Shown here one piece after another: positions 11,352 to 23,400 of a stretch of 64,000 nt of DNA (position 1 is the stretch's first letter; each line of letters starts with the position of its first letter). The translations under genes and the position numbers were made by a program. The DNA lies in assembly GCA_003254905.1 (NCBI GenBank), contig QANU01006528.1, positions 1 to 64,000 of the forward strand. The letters are read 5' to 3'. The notes beneath the pieces were generated by a model that saw only the letters and a list, made by a program, of their open reading frames with translations, ran no database searches and was not told the DNA's origin. Origin of the DNA: Nissolia schottii (taxonomy: Eukaryota; Streptophyta; Magnoliopsida; Fabales; Fabaceae).

Positions 11352-11810
11352 CCTCAGGTGGGGAGGTTTTTGTTGAGCTCGCGGATTTGCCTTTGAATTC
11401 CCAAAGCTTACTTAGCCTAGATTCTATGGAGACATTGTTTCTGAGGCCTTAGTTTTGTTATTTTCCTTTCAGACGTACCCTAAAAAAATAAAAATAAAAA
11501 TAAAAATATTAGTGAGTTCCTACCCAATGTCTATGAATTTGAACTTTACTTAGCATGGAATTTGTAGCGACAGTGTTTATGGGGCCTTGTTTTATTTTTT
11601 ATTCATAAAAAATATAAATACCTGAAATTGTGAGTTTATTATTTTTATTCTATACTCCTTTCAATATTTAAAAAATCTGTTAATTGAGACTTCAAGTGTT
11701 TAACGTTTAAAATAGAATTTTTGGTGATTTCCTGCCCAAGTTGGCTTTCTATTTCTTAATAATTGATCAGGTTTTCTTTCCCCTCTTGACTTGGATGTAT
11801 TCTAAATAGA
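11352..11810. other. AT-rich intergenic sequence
   Basis: It contains an (AAAAAT)n-like run near 11,481-11,509 and otherwise nothing recognisable as coding, RNA or mobile. Confidence 0.4.
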
Positions 11811-11811
11811 C

Positions 11812-12654
11812 CTGTCAAAATGAGCATGACCCACGGGTCTGGCCTGTTTACCCGATTAAATGGACGGACTTTACATGCAAAAAATAGGCTCGTGAAATTT
11901 TTTTTAAAAAAATTAGTCCGGCCCGTTAAGGCCCACAGGCTAACCCCGTGAGCCCGTGAAATATATTTTTTTTTATTATAAAAGATATCAAAATTTTAAA
12001 AGTTTCATTTTGGATTCTAAATTTTATTTTGGAGTTTAAGAGTTTACTTATATTTAAGGATGTTTAACAATTTATTATGTCTAACTACTTAATTATATTT
12101 ATATTACTATACAGCTGAAGTGCTATGACATAAATATTGATAAATTTTGCATTATATTCCTTCAATGAGTGCCTACTCCCGGCATGTTGATATATACTTT
12201 CAAAACTTGTTTATTATTGATTAATCTACGAGAAAGAGTTCCAATTGTGTTTTTGATCAATAACATAACAGTATTCACATCAATTTTATATGTCATCATT
12301 TAATTAATGAAAGTTGTAATAATTCATGAATCGATTTCAAATAACATTTGAGAGCATATGATATCTTTCAAGCAAGATAGTTGAAGAAACAAAAAAGATA
12401 ATATAATATTGCAATCAGCCACTTAAACTATTGTTTATGATTAATTAATAGATAGACAATAAAAAAATAGTAAAAAAATAATCGTGCATACTTATTCACA
12501 ACTTTGTATTTAAATCATAAAAATAGACCAAAGTTTTAATTTTTTTTTTAAAAAATAAACGGGCTGGCAGACTGACCTTGTTTAGGCTCGTGGACCGACC
12601 ATAAACGAGTCGGATCCTAAAATTAGGCATAATTTTGGCCTGACACGTTTAGGT
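11812..12654. mobile_element. Possible non-autonomous DNA transposon with GC-rich ends around an AT-rich core
   Basis: The left end is rich in GGCCCGTT/GGCTCGTG-like words (11,812-11,960). The right end (12,555-12,654) has AAACGGGCTGGC and AGGCTCGTGGACC words in partly inverted order. The core is very AT-rich. The inverted match is imperfect and I could not define terminal repeats or a target duplication, so the class (hAT-like) is a guess. Confidence 0.3.
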
Positions 12655-13158
12655 CTGGCGTGCGTTGGGCGTGCGGTGGGCGTGGTTGTTAGTAAAATTG
12701 CGATAACTTCGGCTATAGATATCCGATTGAGGTGATTCAAATTGCCACTTAAAGCTAAGAGATAGATCTACAACTTTGTAGTTGAAGTCAAGTGGAGATT
12801 CAATATCCATCCTGGCTTAAAATACATAAAAAAGTCAGCATTATTTTCCATCAAATTTTATTTCGCCCTTAATACATCTGTTTTAGGACAAAGGTCACGC
12901 AACGGTCTTGAGCAGCCGCTGAGATGCCAGAAGCTTCTTCTACCCTTATGATTTTCTCACTTTATCATCCCTTTGCTCTATGCCTCTTACCTATATGAGA
13001 ATTTGACAAGAATTGTATCAACTTACACATAATGCATCCATTCTTCAAAACTAAATAAAATCACATAAAGATGGGGAAATTGGCTCATAATTCATATAAA
13101 ACAATCCATATAAGTGTCATTTAAGCCTATAGAAATATCAAAATATGACACTTATCAT
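12655..13158 (-). mobile_element. Partial gypsy-type LTR (TGATAAGTG family), minus orientation
   Basis: The right end reads ATATGACACTTATCA, the reverse complement of the TGATAAGTGTCATAT LTR start, with a second CCATATAAGTGTCAT motif about 60 bp inward. The left part holds a run of GCGTGCG/GGGCGTG words that mirrors the CGCACGCC run in the solo LTR at 15,440-15,520. It is the same family as 15,195-16,469 but incomplete. A fossil. Confidence 0.65.
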
Positions 13159-13164
13159 TTGTGC

Positions 13165-13250
13165 ACTCATGAAAATAAAGTTTGTGCATTATTAATGGTG
13201 TATGTATGGGTGTACAAAATTGGGTGTACATATAGCATTTTTGTTATTGA
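13165..13250. repeat. Short dispersed repeat, copy 1 (MITE-like)
   Basis: The stretch around GTGCATTATTAATGGTGTAT and GGGTGTACATATAGCATTTT recurs at about 18,465-18,532. It lies 160 bp upstream of receptor-kinase copy C, and the related copy lies just upstream of the whole LRK10L gene. It is probably a MITE end, or promoter DNA duplicated with the genes. Confidence 0.45.
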
Positions 13251-14760
13251 CTAAACACGAAAGTTAGTTGTATACACACGTCAGATTAGTTGTATATACC
13301 ATGCATAAGAGAAGATAGTGGTTTGCTTTACCGTTTAATCGTCGTTTCCAACTTGATTGGCAATAAGTCCTCTTTCTTTCTTCCCTTGAGCAAAAAAAAT
13401 ACAAAATCTGAATATGGCTCACCATAAAGCACAACTAGTTTGTTTCTCTATACTTTTCTTGTGGTCTATCCTCTCCGCTACTGACCTTAGTAGTTTCCTC
13501 CACGACTATGAAACTAGTTACATGATGAAGCTTAGGGAGGCCCTCACCCCACTTCCCTCCAACTGGTTCAACAACACACACGCCTGCCAGTGACGAGTGT
13601 CTACTGCATGGTCGACGGTGTTGTCGAATGGATCGACCTCTCTTCAACGTCATTCAGCGAAACACTCCCTCCAAGTCTCAACCACTCCCTCCCTTCTCTC
13701 GAACGGCTCTACCTCAACAACAACAATATCTCCTGTCCTCTCCCCTCTCTCGCCAACCTCTTCTTCCTCAAATAGGTGTTCCTCAACCAAAACAACTTCT
13801 CCTCCATCCCTAATGGCTGCTTCCAAGGCCTCATAGCCTTGAAGGATCTAGTCTTGGCCAATAACCCCAACCTCGCACCGTGGACCTTCCCAACCAAATT
13901 GGCTGATGAGTCTTTAGATCTCAGTGACATTGACCTCATCTCCACAAACCTCAAGGGCTTCATACCGGATATATTTGACGCATTACCTCGTTTGTACAGT
14001 CTCAGTCTCTCTAACAACCGCCTCACTGGGATCCTGCCCAAGTCTCTCGCTCGATTCAGGATTAATACTTTATGGCTCAACGGCAATGAGTTGTCAGGTA
14101 CCATTGTGGTTCTTTCGTCCATGAAATACTTGTATCACGTGTGGCTTGAGGGGAACTCCTTTGACGGTCCCATTCCTAACCTTTCAAATTGCACCGATTT
14201 GGCTCATCTGTGGCTTCAACAGAATCGGTTAGTAGGTGTAGTTTCACATTCTCTAATGAGTCTCTCCTATACCTGCTTTTGGCAAGGATGTGAATGCAAG
14301 TCTCGGTCACAATAACTTCTGTTTGGGCCATTTTGGGCCTTGTGACCGGAGAGTCACTGCTTTGATTGAAATTGTTGTTGCAGCTAGGTACCCCTCTCTG
14401 TTGGCGCATTCGTGGAAAGGGAACAATCCTTGTCAAAATTGGAGTTTCATTGTGTGCACTGATGAGGGCAAGATTAGGATTGTGAATCTGATAAGACTGA
14501 ATTTGACGGGGAGGATCTCACCCGCATTTGGGAATTTAACTGATCTGCAGAACTTGTATTTGGGTGGTAATAATTTGATGGGTTCAATACCCAAGAGCTT
14601 GGCTACTCTGCCTCAACTTGAGATTCTGGATGTCACTGACAACAACCTATTAGGGAATATCCCCAGATTCTCACCTAAGGTCAAGTTCATTGCTACACGT
14701 AATGTCTTGCTTGAAAATCTCAAACAAATGGAACAACTCCATATGCTCCTTGGATTGCAG

Positions 14761-14901
14761 GTACATTCATGGGTAGTGCTATTTCATCTATTTTAAAATG
14801 TTACACACTTTTAACACTCACTCACAAAAGTATGAAACTTAATTACCATGTGCTTTTTCCCCATCTCTTTTCCCTCTCTATCACTTATTAAACAACAAAT
14901 A

Positions 14902-14933
<32 letters not shown>

Positions 14934-14968
14934 TTTAATTTGTTTGTAATTGTTCTCCTATAATACAG
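14761..14968 (+). other. Intron of copy C with (TA)n microsatellite
   Basis: It runs from donor GTACATTC to acceptor TAATACAG and joins the ectodomain (ending Ala plus one base) to Gly-Ala-Ser-Ile of the membrane exon in frame. The equivalent intron in copy B is 2482-2683. Both hold a (TA)n tract, and copy A begins in its last bases. The shared intron shows that the fusion gene was duplicated as DNA, not by retroposition. Confidence 0.75.
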
Positions 14969-15194
14969 GAGCATCAATAGCTAATGCTGGAGTATTTGTA
15001 ATCTTTGTTGTGGTTATTTATAACCGTAAGAGGTGCCTTAGTTTAATACGGAAGATGGTGCACAAGAAAACACCCGTTGACCAAAATGTGGAAGATTTTA
15101 TAAAAAGTTATGGTCTTTTAGCTCTAAAGCGATACAGTTACTTAGAAGTGAAAAAGATGACAAACTCATTTCGTGATATATTAGGATAGGGAGG

Positions 15195-16469
15195 TGATAA
15201 GTGCCATATTTTACTACTTTTATATGTTAAAAATGACACTTATATGGAACGTTTAGATGAATTTACAAGTCAATCTCTCCAGTTTTTATATAATTATAAA
15301 AGTGGATACATATATGTATAAATTTATGCAATTCTTGTAAAAATCTTATATAGGTAAGACGCATAAAAAGGACGGTGATGCAGGAAAAGTATAAGGACCA
15401 GAGACAGAGATCAAGAAAGCTACAGAATAAAAATCAAGGACGCACGCCAGGCCCACACGCCCAGCGCACGCCAGGCGTCCTCACCTAGCCTAGCGCACGC
15501 CTGGCGCACGCCCAGCTTGTCTAGCGGCTGAAGTTTTGCCTATAAATAGGAAGGCACCCTTGCAGCTCAAATCATCACTTCCACACTTTCATACACATAT
15601 TTCTGATAGTTAAGAGAGCACAAATTTAGTGTTTTAGCAACAAAGATGAGGCTAGTGAAGGAGCCAGGAGTGATCAAGGAAGTACGGCGGTCGTTGTCAT
15701 GACAACGTCAAAACGTGTCATGGTAAGCGTCCATCACCTTGCCTCTGAGATTCTCTCTTGTAAGATGGATTTCTAATCCTCTTGTTGTTGGGATTTTGAT
15801 GCCTATTATAGCATGATTGTATCCATGTACTTTTGCATTAATGAATGTATCATTTTCTATGATTTGCATGAATCGATTTTATGCTTAATGCTTGTTTTAG
15901 ATTAGCTACCTAAAACCTGATTTCAAACTGCATTGTTGCGCGCAAAAGCGACATCATAAAGTTGGACTTAAATCAATTCATCTAATAAGCCTAATTGCTA
16001 GAGATAGAGTTAGGGTTATTAGTCGTTTTAACATCTGAAATAACACTGGTTTACTTTGTTAAGTCTGTGCAAGAAATTGACAACATAATAAAGGAAACCT
16101 AATAATCTTTTCATGCTCGAAAGAGATGAACAAGTTAGGAACTGGTGGCGAGAAATCAAAGGAATGATAATTTTGATGTATTGAGTAAAGGAATGCATGA
16201 AACTATAATCGGATTCAATTCCCAACAAGCTTCCTGATTTGTCTCTAATTTGTTGCCTATTTATCTTTTATGTTGTTTATTTATTTATCTAAATATCAAT
16301 CAATCAATCATTCACCTTATTGTTTAATTAACAAGCTCAAGAACGGTATTTATGCAACTCTCTGTGGATACGACTATACCCGACTATACTGCAATTGAAT
16401 CCCTTTGCGATTTGAAAGCTGTAAAGAAGGATATATAAAATGATGAAAGTGCAAATAAAGCTTTCAACA
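15195..16469 (+). mobile_element. Solo LTR, gypsy-type, inserted in the copy C kinase exon
   Basis: It starts TGATAAGTGCCATATTTTAC and ends GCTTTCAACA. The flanking 5 bp are GGAGG (15,190-15,194) and GGAAG (16,470-16,474), a target duplication with one difference. Removing it restores the kinase order seen in copy B (GGGAGG then GTTTGGCACTG). A TATA-like motif (CCTATAAATAGG) lies at about 15,539-15,550, and GC-rich CGCACGCC repeats at 15,440-15,520. At 1,275 bp with no internal region it is a solo LTR left by LTR-LTR recombination. It is fairly young, judging by the readable duplication. Confidence 0.88.
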
Positions 16470-17444
16470 GGAAGGCTTGGCACTGTTTACAAAGCAAGCT
16501 TAACTGATGGTCTACAAGTGGCCGTGAAGATCTTGAAAGAGTCCAAAGGGAGAGGGGAAGAATTCATAAATGAGGTTGCTAGAAATAGTAGGACATCACA
16601 CGTCAACATTGTTTCACTTTTGGGATTTTGTTACGAGATGAACAAAAGAGCACTCATCTACGAGTTCATGCCTAATGGCTCCCTGGATAAGTTCATCAAT
16701 AAAAAAGGATCTTCCAATGTCATTTGTAATTTGGGTTAGAACACATTGTTCCAAATTACAATAGGCATCGCTCGAGGACTAGAGTACTTACATCGAGGTT
16801 GTAGTCCACGGATTGAGCATCTTGATATTAAACCTGGAAACATTCTATTGGATGAAGATTTTTTTCCAAAAATTGCTGACTTTGGACTAGCTAAAATATG
16901 AAAAAAGAAAGAGAGTATTGTATCCACAATGGACCCAAGAGGAACTTATGGGTTCATTGCACTAGAAGTGATTTTTCGTTCATATGGTAGATTTTCTCAC
17001 AAATAAGATGTGTTTAGTTATGGCATGTTGATTCTTAAGGTGGTTGGAGGAACAAAGAACTGTGATAACGAAGGATCACATACCAGTGAAACTGAAACGT
17101 ACTTTCCATAATTGATTTATAAGGAACTTGAGCAAGATAATATTCCTGCGAGTTGCAGACCAGTTACCACAAACGAAGAAGTTGAGATGGTAAGAAAGAT
17201 TTATTTTGCAAGTAAATGGTGCATTCAAACAAATCCATTAGATAGACCGGCAATGAGTAAAGTAGTAGAAATGTTGGAAGGACCGCTTGAGTCATTGCCA
17301 TTTCCTCCAAAGCCTTTCTTGTGTTATGTGGAAAGTCCACCTTTAACAGCCTTATGCATAGATTCCAGCAATATGGACGGGGAGAATTCAATAACCACAG
17401 AAAAGGATGGTTCCATAGAATCAAATATTGAAGCAAATACATGA

Positions 17445-18733
17445 AGGTTTGTGTGCATTTTTGTCCAAAGTTTAAAACTTGTACAACATGAACATGGATT
17501 GTAAATTGTTACTTGGGAGAATTTATTACCTTCACTGTATTTTGTTTTACTTTTTATTTCGTATTTTTTTTATAGATTTTGTGAAAGAAATAATAAAAAA
17601 TAAAAATAAAAATGAAAAGAAAATTAATGCATGCATATGTTTATGGCATATGTATCTTCCGCATATTTTGCAAGTAATGCTTAATAACATAAATTGCATA
17701 AATTGTTTTTAAAGTGAATTTATTTTAGTTAACATAACTCAACTACAAAATTCTTGTTATTCCACACACGCTTTGTGTATAGTAGACCATTCCATTATAA
17801 TAATATAGCAATTTTTCACAAGTTGTCTGGTTCTCTTTATTTGAAATTGATGTTTGACTTACACAAGGAAGTTACTATGGAAAGTTCGAGCGTTTACTCT
17901 AGTTGCTCATTAGTCAATTTCTATCGTATGATATCTATCATATGATATCATGAGAAATTTGAGTGATCCTCAAATGCCAGTGCTAGCGATGAATTACATT
18001 TCAATCTCCAATTTAGTAAAATGACCTACCACTTCAAGACGGATGCAGAAATCGACCAAAGGGAGACAAAAAAAAAAAGAAGAAAAAACATATTATCAAA
18101 TAAATATTATAATACATGAAAAATAAATAACTTTAATTAATTGGGAAACATGCGTTGTTTTATTTTTTAAAACTTTTGAGACAATAATACTTTTTATGTT
18201 TTAAAATTGGATGCCTAACCAAATAGAATTCAAATGTAGCATCTACATCCAGAATTCAAAATTCAAGTATTGTACGTAATTATAAAAGATAAATATAAAT
18301 AGCCTAAGCTCTTTCTCATCCCATGTAATCAGTAATACTAGTGTTCTATAATGAGTTCTGTTACACGTACACCAAAAACCATACACCATACATACACTTC
18401 GTATTTATACACATAAAGTTTGTGTTCTAACTCATGTAATATTTGTGTACTTGCGAGAATAAAATTTGTGCATTATTAATGGTGTATATATGAGTGTATG
18501 ACATTGGGTGGACACATAGCATTTTTGTTCTATAATTCAATAATTGCGGTTCTCCCCGGGTTTCCTAGAAACGCCAAAGTCGTGGAAATGTAGTCTTAAG
18601 CCTGCCTGTCAGCTCCTCCGACTAGAGAACGCGTATTCATTACTCCTCCCACTCGCATCAATTAATTAATTTGATTCAAACTCTTTATTACCTTGTGCCC
18701 AAACCATATTCAACATTCTTAGCACTCCTCACA
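17445..18733. other. Intergenic region between copy C and the whole LRK10L gene
   Basis: The first 70 bp match the flank at the palindrome axis (1151-1210). The rest is AT-rich without genes. A palindrome (ATGATATC...GATATCAT) lies at 17,928-17,950. A TATA-like AAATATAAATAGCC at about 18,290-18,303 could belong to the promoter of the next gene, but the distance to its ATG is long. Confidence 0.4.
18360..18535. repeat. Short dispersed repeat, copy 2 (MITE-like), with partly inverted ends
   Basis: It starts with TACACGTACACC and holds CCATACACCATACATACAC, with a roughly inverted GTGTATATATGAGTGTATG toward the right. The right half matches 13,165-13,250. It looks like a small MITE in the upstream region of the LRK10L gene. 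Confidence 0.5.
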
Positions 18734-21700
18734 ATGAAAGCCGTGCTTCTTCAACCATCTTCCATGTTGGCGTTCTTGTTGCCTGTTATGATCTTGTTGC
18801 CTCTAAGTGCTGCGGAGGAGAACGGTAGCCCGCTGTCCGTGCAGTGCAGCAACACCTTGAGCTGCGGAGGCATCACAAACCTCACCTACCCTTTCTGGGG
18901 CCACTGGGATGTTGGAAACGACAGGCCAAGGGCTTGCGGTCAGCCTAATTTGGAGGTCGAATGCGACGGTGGGTCCCCCAAATTCACCGTGGATTCTGTC
19001 ACATACAGGATTGTTGCTTGGGACTCGACAAAACAAAATCTGACAGTTGCTAGGGACGATTATTTCGGTGGTGATTTATGTTCAAGTGATCACCAGAACA
19101 ACACCTTGTTGAACAACACAGTGTTTGGGTACGATGATGACAACATCGCTGACCTCACTCTCTTATACAACTGCTCTCCAAATTCATCTCCGCCAAACAT
19201 GTTCACGGCTCTTCAAAACTGCGCTAGTTCTGTTTACTTCTCAGCACAGGCCGCGGCCTACTCTGGCTCATGCATCAGTGTTGTTGTTCCTATTTCCAAA
19301 ATCGGAGCTGAAGCTATAACTGCCACTTTAGGGATGCAGATGATCAGTGCCATTCAGGGAGCGTTGAAAGGTGGTTTTGGGTTGAAGTTATTGCCTCAAA
19401 GCTACCAGGAGTGCAGCACTTGCGCTCAGTCAGGCGGGGTGTGTGGCTACGATGGACAATTCACCTGTTATTGCAAGTCTTCATGTTCAGGTATACATGT
19501 TTCTTATTTTCTGAGTCCTAGGTAATTTGGTCCTTTCATCTAACTAAGGAAACTAGGTATGACACACAATTTAAGAAACACAAACATTTTGTGAGATTGG
19601 TATGTACGCGTGTCCAATACACTATGAATACTAATACACGAAAACAGTCGTGCAACACATGTATCTCTCATATCCTAAAAGTGTCCAAATAAAAAGTATA
19701 TGTTTGACCATATTCAATCATTTTTTTGGGCTATGTTTGAGCACTGTCCAAGAACAAGTATTTTGAATATTAAATGATCTATACTAATATGAACTCTTAG
19801 AAAATTAGTAAAGTATTGACATGGGAAACTATCTAGGATGCACCATATATTTTGGAAGAGATTTAAAAAGTATTGAAAATTGATAATTTGACATCAATGA
19901 AATATCATGACATTATTGTAAAATTTTAATTTTATACCATGTCTTGTATATTTTTAAAGTTAGTGTGTCCCCGTGTCTTGTGTCGTGCTGTGTCGCGTAT
20001 CCATATTTGTGTCGGCGTCAGTGCTTCTTAGCGTACAATTAAGAGTTTAATTGTTACGCATATGATAAACAAATGTTTTAGACTATATCATTTAATTATG
20101 TATTGTTAAATCTCTTGTTTTCTATCTCAAATGTCTCACATACAATGACACATCAATGACACATTATGAAATAACAATGTAAAATTCTTCAATTAATTGT
20201 GAATAGCAATTTCATTCTATAATTATTTTTTTTCATAAATTCTATAATTAATTAGGTTAGGGTTATTATAAATGAAAAGAGTTATTTGGAATATTTGAAA
20301 TTCGTATTTGAATAAATGCTAAAAATAGTCCTTGAAAGATATGTAAAATATATCAAATTAGTCATTTAAACTTTTTTAACATCAATTTAATCTTTCACAA
20401 CATTATAAAATATCAATCAAATTAAAGATCAAATAATTGATGTGAAAATACAAATTGAATGACTAAATTAATTGTTGTCTTGAATTTTTTATACATTGCC
20501 ATACTTATTGATAAGTCTTGATTCCCAAAATATAGAATTGTAGTTTATGTTTTTTGAGCTTTTCGCCCTGCTGTGAATAAAAATAAAATTAAATTGAATG
20601 ACTAAATTAATTTTCATTTTAACAATTGAAGGTCCAAATTATTGGTGTCCAACATATTTAGAAAATTAATTTGGTATCATATATGTATAACGTTGGAAAG
20701 ACTAATTTAGGTGTTTACTCTAATTTTTATTTTCTTTCTTTTCATTTCTGTTCAACTCACTTAATCATCAATACATGGTTAATTTTGTAACTCATTTACA
20801 AAAATTTTAAAGTATTCGAGCTCAATTAAAATTTAAAATAACTATTTGAAAATACGCTCAAATTACAGAGACTTGCACATTAATTTAACCTAAATTATAT
20901 ATAAATATATTATGTTGGTTTAACACTAATTTTCAAAATTAATTATTGCTAAGATGACAGGTATTAAAGAATACATAGCAAGGGGCAATAACTTAGTACT
21001 TTTGTTATATATAGCACCTTCTAGTTCGCCATTGCTTCTTATATTATTAATCAAAATTCTAAACCATCATTTTATAATATCATTGCTTCAATGGTTTCAT
21101 AAGTCCAAGTCAACTGATCAAGAAAAATAAAAAAGAGACCAAGTCAACTAAACTACTAAAGTTATATATTCTATCTTTTTCTCAATCCTTGCACATTGTT
21201 GAAACTTCAAATCAAACTATTATTTCTGTCATTGCTGCCACATCAGAAAAACCCAAATGAATCATTGAATAATAAGAAAATTCTCAAATAAGAAAGCTAT
21301 GTTGTCCCTATCTTTTTCTTTCTCTGCCATCATCATCAATCATAGCGCGCCATCTGTTAGTAGCAACAGGAAAACTGCTACTCACTTCCATGTTATTATT
21401 AAACTAATCTTGTTTGCTTTTGTTTTTTTAATGTCTATTTGGATGTTTAAAATTGTAGGATCATCTTCAAAGTGGGACTGGAAGCTTAAAACTGCAATAG
21501 GTAAACATATACTCCCCCGTTCATTTCGTCGGTTACTTTCTTTTGCTATCTTAAAAAAAAAAATTGTATTTAAACGTAATTATGTCCAAATATATTAATT
21601 CTTTTGAATGTATATAAAGAGTGAAAGTGACATAAAATAGACCAAAAACAATAGTTAGTTAAATTTCCTTCTTTTATCATCTCTGTTTGCCTAAAATTCG

Positions 21701-22956
21701 GATGGTAAGTGTTCTTTAGTTTTTTCAAACAATATCTTTCAATACATGTAGGTGCATCATCAGTTGGAGTTGTAGTCGTTGTAGTCATTGTTGTGATCAT
21801 TTGTAACCACAAGGAATACCTCAGGCTAAAACAAAGGAGGTTAGTTTATAAGGAAACAGGAACATTTGCTGATAACCACAATGTTGAGAATTTCATTCAA
21901 AATTATAGTTTTTTGGCGCCAAAGCGATATACTTATACAGAGGTGAAAAGGATCACAAACTCATTTCGGGATCAATTAGGCCGTGGAGGGTACGGTGTCG
22001 TGTATAAAGGAAGCTTACTTGATGGTCGTCATGTGGCAGTTAAAGTCATAAGTGAATCCAAAGGCAGTGGAGAAGAATTCATAAATGAAGTTGCTAGTAT
22101 TAGTAGAACATCGCATGTCAACATTGTTTCACTTTTAGGGTTTTGTAGTGAGATGAATAAAAGAGCACTCATATATGAATTCATGCTCAATGGCTCATTG
22201 GAGAAGTTCACCTATAGAAGTGAATCTGAAACTGCTATTTGTAGTTTGGATTGGAACACATTGTATGACATTGCAATTGGCGTTGCCCGAGGACTAGAAT
22301 ACTTGCACCGAGGATGCGGTACAAGAATTTTGCATCTTGATATTAAGCCTCAAAATATTCTTTTGGATGAAGATTTTATCCCCAAAATCTCTGATTTTGG
22401 ACTTGCTAAAATATGCAAAAAGAAAGAGAGTATTGTATCTATTTTGGGCACAAGAGGCACTCCAGGGTACATTGCACCAGAAGTATTTAGTCGCGTGTTT
22501 GGTGGGGTTTCTCACAAATCTGATGTATATAGCTATGGCATGTTGATTCTTGAAATGGTTGGCGGAAGAAAGAATTATGAGAGTGGAGGGTCAAATACAA
22601 GTGAAATGTATTTTCCAGATTGGATTTACAAGGATCTAGAGCAAGGTCATATATTGGCTAATTGTTCACTTGTCACCGAGGAAGAAAAAGAGATGGTAAC
22701 AAAGATTACTTTGGTCAGTCTATGGTGCATTCAAACAAATCCATTAGATAGGCCGTCAATAAATAAAGTAGTAGAAATGTTGGAAGGAACACTTCAATCT
22801 ATACCATTTCCTCCGAAGCCTGTCTTGTATTCTCCAGCAAGACAACTGTTACAAACTTCATATATATCTTCCAGCAATATAGACGAGACCAATTCAATAG
22901 CCTCACAAAAAGATGGTTCCATAGAATCAAAGGAAGCAAAGATAGAAGGGTTGTGA
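18734..22956 (+). CDS. LRK10L/PR5K-type receptor-like serine/threonine kinase, three exons, whole
   Basis: Exons 18,734-19,490, 21,459-21,500 and 21,752-22,956 join in frame (all GT-AG) to 667 codons plus TGA, the usual size for the family. A TTG-led extension upstream of the ATG is not used. Residues 1-27 are a signal peptide. A GUB_WAK-type galacturonan-binding-like domain (about 38-98, [13 protein letters not shown]) and a WAK-association cysteine region (to about 252, CSTC...[11 protein letters not shown]) follow. The membrane helix is at about 269-285. The kinase (about 338-620) has GRGGYGVVY, Lys364, Glu379, HLD at 461-463 (non-RD: Leu in place of Arg), Asn468, DFG at 481-483 and APE at 508-510. 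Its site is the plasma membrane and its likely role is in defence or stress perception; the ligand is unknown. It is the only whole member of the local cluster, and its kinase is the nearest relative of copies A-C. Confidence 0.92.
19600..20035. mobile_element. Possible MITE in intron 1 of the LRK10L gene
   Basis: The left side has ACGCGTGTCCAATACACTAT; the right side has GTGTCTTGTGTCGTGCTGTG and CGCGTATCC words. Such GTGTC-rich ends resemble legume MITEs, but a clear inverted repeat and target duplication were not established. The rest of the intron (20,040-21,458) is AT-rich, with pieces that look like dispersed repeats (AAATAGTCCTTGAAAG near 20,321). Confidence 0.3.
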
Positions 22957-23169
22957 TGAAGCTTATATGTTGACTCTTGAAGAGAACAATTTGCCTTGGT
23001 GGATTTGTGATAATGCCAAATGATTCTTGTTACATCGATGGAGAATTTTTTTTTCATCATGGAGCAAAAAATTCATGCTCCACATATAATTTAAACCATT
23101 GATTGTTTTCTCTTTCATTGCTTTTTCTTTTTCTCACATATCTTTTGGCATATTCATTTTCGTTATTCA
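22957..23169. other. 3' flank of the LRK10L gene
   Basis: This is a short AT-rich 3' untranslated or flanking sequence between the stop codon and the first satellite unit. Nothing else is recognised. Confidence 0.4.
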
Positions 23170-23400
23170 TCTGAAAAAGGTTTAGCTTTTGGTGAAAATC
23201 TATGGTTATAACCTACGAAAAATGTCTATTTATGATAAAATTATTTCTTAAACAAAGCATATATGGCTATAGCCTATGAAAGATGATAATTAATCTAAGA
23301 AGTCATTTTTCATTAAAAATAGAAGGTCATAAGCTACAAAAATCGTATGAAAATCATTTTTGGGTTAAAATCTAAGGATGATGCTTATTTGCTGTTAAAT

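Larger units (their letters stand above)
13414..17444 (+). pseudogene. Receptor-kinase copy C: TMK-type LRR ectodomain + LRK10L-type kinase, broken
   Basis: The ATG at 13,414 opens a signal peptide (LVCFSILFLWSILSATDL), then a TMK-type ectodomain. This has an N-terminal cap, about ten LRRs, a non-LRR island with FCLGHFGPCDRRV and SWKGNNPCQNW, and more LRRs. The intron is 14,761-14,968 with a (TA)n tract. The exon after it holds the membrane segment and the start of the kinase. TMK proteins have a quite different kinase, and this one is LRK10L/PR5K-like, so the gene is a chimera. Lesions: frameshift with TGA near 13,590, TAG at about 13,773, frameshift near 14,270, TAG at 15,186, a solo LTR at 15,195-16,469, then stops near 16,737, 16,900, 17,006 and 17,108. 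DFG is kept as ADFG, unlike copies A and B. It is clearly not functional as one protein. Confidence 0.88.

Noticed and set aside
18671-18733. Upstream extension of the LRK10L first exon
   Set aside because: It begins with TTG. The ATG at 18,734 gives a proper signal peptide, so the extension was dropped.
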